Below, in pieces: positions 5,136 through 7,314 of a stretch of DNA of 7,314 nt. Both the position numbers and the translations under genes were made by a program. Position 1 is the first letter of the stretch. The number at the start of each line of letters is the position of its first letter. The notes beneath the pieces are model-generated. The model made no database searches. It had not been told where the DNA came from and saw only the letters and a program-made list of their open reading frames with translations. Source of the DNA: Bacteroidales bacterium UBA6207 (GTDB lineage: Bacteria > Bacteroidota > Bacteroidia > Bacteroidales > F082); assembly GCA_002421995.1 (NCBI GenBank), contig DISP01000049.1:1-7314 (forward strand). The letters run 5' to 3'.

Positions 5136-7314
5136 TTAGTACAGCACCAGCTTCACCCGTTCTTTCCCATAACGATTTGTTATTTCAATAAAATAGATTC
5201 CTTTGGCAAAAGCATTGGCGTCAACATCAATCTGATAACTATCGACGCGCTTTGGTCGTAAAACAGTTTTTCCGGCAGCATCTTTCAACAACAAAGATTC
5301 TATAGGCACTTGCGACTTCACAGTAAAGACACCCTCCGATGGATTAGGGAAGACAACCACACCCTTGATACCTGTTTCATCAATTCCAAATGAAAAATCC
5401 ACCCAGATACTTTTGATTTCTGACCATGGCCCCAACCCACAGTTGGAATTCCATCCTCTTACTTTCAGGCTGGCCGTTCCCAGTTGTCCGCTCCAGCTGA
5501 TGGCGGCAGAATCGCCCTGTGAAACGATTTCTCCCATCGTGTATGGCTCCAATTCCCAGAAATAAGCAGCTGCATTTTGTACAAGCTGCGTTTTATAAAC
5601 TGTTTCAGTTACAATTTTCAAATCAACCTCATCAGGTCCGATAGGTATTGGTGGTTCTTCAGGCAATGGATTTACCTGAACAAACATACTTGCTGCTTCT
5701 CCTTCGCCGCAGCTATTTACACCATTCACGGTGATCGTACCGGATTGAATCGGATTACCGAAATATATTGAGATACTGTTTGTTGTGCTTTCTCCAAAAA
5801 AGCCAGGTGGCAGCGTCCAATTGTAAGAATCAGCATGAGCAAGGGTAGGGGTGGAGTATTGAACATTTGCCGCGCCGGCACAAACTACAGTTTCTCCATT
5901 GATCAGGGTAGCAGCTTCCGGCAATGGATCAACTTGTACAAACAGACTTGCTTCTTCTCCTTCACCACAATCGTTCACACCTTTTACAGTGATCTCACCT
6001 GATAGTGCTTCTAATCCAAAATTAACCGAAATACTGTTTGTTAAGCTTGCTCCATACGCACCATTAGGCAATGTCCACGCATAAGATGTTGCATTGGCAA
6101 TGGCCGGAACTGTGTAAATAACAGCGTTTTGTCCCTGACAAACTGCTGTATTTCCTTCAATCGCTGAAGCTGCGGATGGTGAAGTCAAAACAGCAACACT
6201 CAGTTGTCTTGCCTGCCCGTTACCACAGCTATTGCTAGGAGTGACAGAGATGTTGCCACTTGTAGAACCAATAGATACAGTAATAGAGTTAGTCCCTTGA
6301 CCATTAGTAATAGTAGATCCAGCAGGCACCGTCCAGGTATAAGTTACACCAGAGACATTCGTCACTGAATACGTTTGAGAAGAACCCTGACAAGGAGTCG
6401 TTGAACCAGTGATGGTACTAGGCTGAGCAGGAACGGTGTTAACCGTAATTGCCAAAGTCCTAGCAGTACCATTACCACAGCTATTGCTAGGAGTGACAGA
6501 GATGTTACCACTTGTAGAACCAATAGATACAGTAATAGAGTTGGTCCCTTGTCCATTAGTAATAGTAGATCCAGTAGGAACAGTCCAGGTGTAAGTCACA
6601 CCAGAGACGTTCGTTACCGAATAAACTTGAGAACTTGATTGACAAGGAGATGTAGAACCACTAATTGTGCTAGGTTGAGCTGGTGGATTACAGGCTTCGT
6701 AAGCTCCTATATCTATTATCCCGTTAAATCTTGGATTGCCTCCTAGATCTAGATCGGGTAATAAATTGCCTACTCCAGTAGTATCACCAGCGTTGATGCA
6801 TGGTGAAGTAGATTGTAACTGCCAATTGGCATTGAGGCCATCATATCCACTACCAGCACCTCCAGATGGAGAGATATACACGGGGTCAAGTTCTATGTTG
6901 TTGGTATAGTTGGCGATATTATAATTACTACCTGAGCCCACTCCACCAAATCCACCCACACCACCTTGTATATCGCAGTGGTCAAAGAACGGATCACAAT
7001 CCGTCGTTTCCAAGGATATCTGACTTCCATCAGGAGCAGTATTGCCATACAAGATGGTGTTTTTCAAGCTAGGATTGGAGTTGTACATTATCCTGATTCC
7101 TCCGCCATAATAGGGGTGAGAATTGTTGGATATCGTATTGTTGAGCAGCATAGGATTAGAGTTGGTAGTGATATAGAGGCCGCCTCTTGTATTGTTTGCA
7201 AATAGATTGTTTACTATATTTGCAGAGCACCACTCAAGATATAATCCCCCTCCCTTACCATCACCATATGTAGAATTATTGCAGAATTTATGTAACCCTT
7301 CGGCCACGGGCATT
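5136..7314 (-). CDS. Secreted beta-helix / PKD-like surface protein with T9SS sorting tail (partial, 5' end outside window)
   Basis: The C-terminal 725 residues of a large exported protein. The frame stays open to the right edge; an ATG lies at the last codon but is probably internal, since the fold is already under way. Residues about 11-145 are right-handed beta-helix repeats rich in NN and GGG (GGGLYLEWC, NNTISNN, GGGIRI). A module follows with SPCINAGD (170-177) and DLGGNPR...IDIGAYE (189-206), typical of Bacteroidota beta-helix proteins. Five PKD-like domains come next: 211-294 and 295-378 (almost identical), 379-463, 464-550 and a divergent fifth at 551-638. Each of the first four has paired cysteines and Trp in a Y.W.LP or Y.W.VP strand. 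About 645-725 is a type A T9SS sorting domain (VVVFPNPSEGVFTV ... GIYFIEI ... KLVLY). That tail directs export through the type IX system and attachment to the cell surface or release. A role in adhesion or glycan binding is plausible but not shown; no catalytic motif is visible. Confidence 0.88.
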   Translation of the reverse strand, partial: MPVAEGLHKFCNNSTYGDGKGGGLYLEWCSANIVNNLFANNTRGGLYITTNSNPMLLNNTISNNSHPYYGGGIRIMYNSNPSLKNTILYGNTAPDGSQISLETTDCDPFFDHCDIQGGVGGFGGVGSGSNYNIANYTNNIELDPVYISPSGGAGSGYDGLNANWQLQSTSPCINAGDTTGVGNLLPDLDLGGNPRFNGIIDIGAYEACNPPAQPSTISGSTSPCQSSSQVYSVTNVSGVTYTWTVPTGSTITNGQGTNSITVSIGSTSGNISVTPSNSCGNGTARTLAITVNTVPAQPSTITGSTTPCQGSSQTYSVTNVSGVTYTWTVPAGSTITNGQGTNSITVSIGSTSGNISVTPSNSCGNGQARQLSVAVLTSPSAASAIEGNTAVCQGQNAVIYTVPAIANATSYAWTLPNGAYGASLTNSISVNFGLEALSGEITVKGVNDCGEGEEASLFVQVDPLPEAATLINGETVVCAGAANVQYSTPTLAHADSYNWTLPPGFFGESTTNSISIYFGNPIQSGTITVNGVNSCGEGEAASMFVQVNPLPEEPPIPIGPDEVDLKIVTETVYKTQLVQNAAAYFWELEPYTMGEIVSQGDSAAISWSGQLGTASLKVRGWNSNCGLGPWSEIKSIWVDFSFGIDETGIKGVVVFPNPSEGVFTVKSQVPIESLLLKDAAGKTVLRPKRVDSYQIDVDANAFAKGIYFIEITNRYGKERVKLVLY
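6180..6683 (-). repeat. Two near-identical 252-bp tandem repeats encoding PKD-like domains
   Basis: The unit at 6432-6683 and the unit at 6180-6431 are exact 84-codon tandem copies in register. Over the first 70 bases compared (6221-6290 against 6473-6542) I count one difference. Across about 155 bases there are around 14, many of them synonymous. The encoded cores from YSVTNVSGVTYTWTVP to SNSCGNG differ at one residue (T against A after TWTVP). The following two PKD-like domains are clearly related but much more diverged, so this pair is a recent duplication or has been homogenised by recombination. Confidence 0.9.

Noticed and set aside
5100..5150. Programmed -1 frameshift joining the large gene to the small downstream frame
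   Set aside because: No slippery heptamer is visible near the stop codon, and the large protein already ends with a complete T9SS sorting tail.
7285..7314. Gene start at ATG 7313 for the beta-helix protein
   Set aside because: No signal peptide follows, although the protein must be exported, and beta-helix repeats begin at once; the true start lies outside the window. The last 25 bases are GC-richer, which may be an edge effect.

Overview
The window looks like a chromosomal segment from a member of the Bacteroidota. Four signs agree. There is a C-terminal type IX secretion (T9SS) sorting domain on a large surface protein. There is an HU-related DNA-binding protein of the kind typical of this phylum. 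Two promoters match the TTG-N17-23-TAnnTTTG consensus of flavobacteria and Bacteroides. The genes lack clear Shine-Dalgarno sequences.

Layout from left to right. 1-209 is a leader region with small palindromes upstream of an HU-family gene (210-596, +), which ends in a strong intrinsic terminator (615-647). 597-1170 is a 574-bp convergent gap with no convincing gene. It holds a tandem array of perfect hairpins (754-840), a third hairpin (858-896), a weak terminator-like hairpin on the minus strand (956-975) and a nested multi-branch inverted repeat (1063-1139). 1171-3435 (-) encodes a short UvrA paralogue that keeps both ABC ATPase modules but lacks the UvrB-binding region, as in UvrA2/DrrC-type proteins. 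Upstream on the same strand is an AraC-family regulator (3632-4444, -). Each of these two genes has a recognisable Bacteroidota-type promoter.

4492-4938 carries no gene but contains an unusual cluster of GTATAGA boxes inside a long interrupted dyad (4721-4839). 4939-5135 (-) is a small reading frame with no start codon. Its product resembles the Gly/Pro-rich small Bacteroidota proteins that end in a hydrophobic segment and a basic tail. It appears to be a 5'-decayed gene. From 5136 to the right edge (-) runs the 3' part of a large secreted protein: right-handed beta-helix, an INAGD...DIGAYE module, five PKD-like domains (two nearly identical) and a T9SS type A sorting tail.

Functionally, the large protein is an exported cell-surface or extracellular protein. 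The AraC/UvrA pair may be a stress or DNA-binding-drug response module; this is inferred only from adjacency and domain content. The HU protein is a nucleoid-type DNA-binding protein with no evident link to the others. The most unexplained sequence lies in the non-coding stretches: the hairpin arrays and the GTATAGA dyad.
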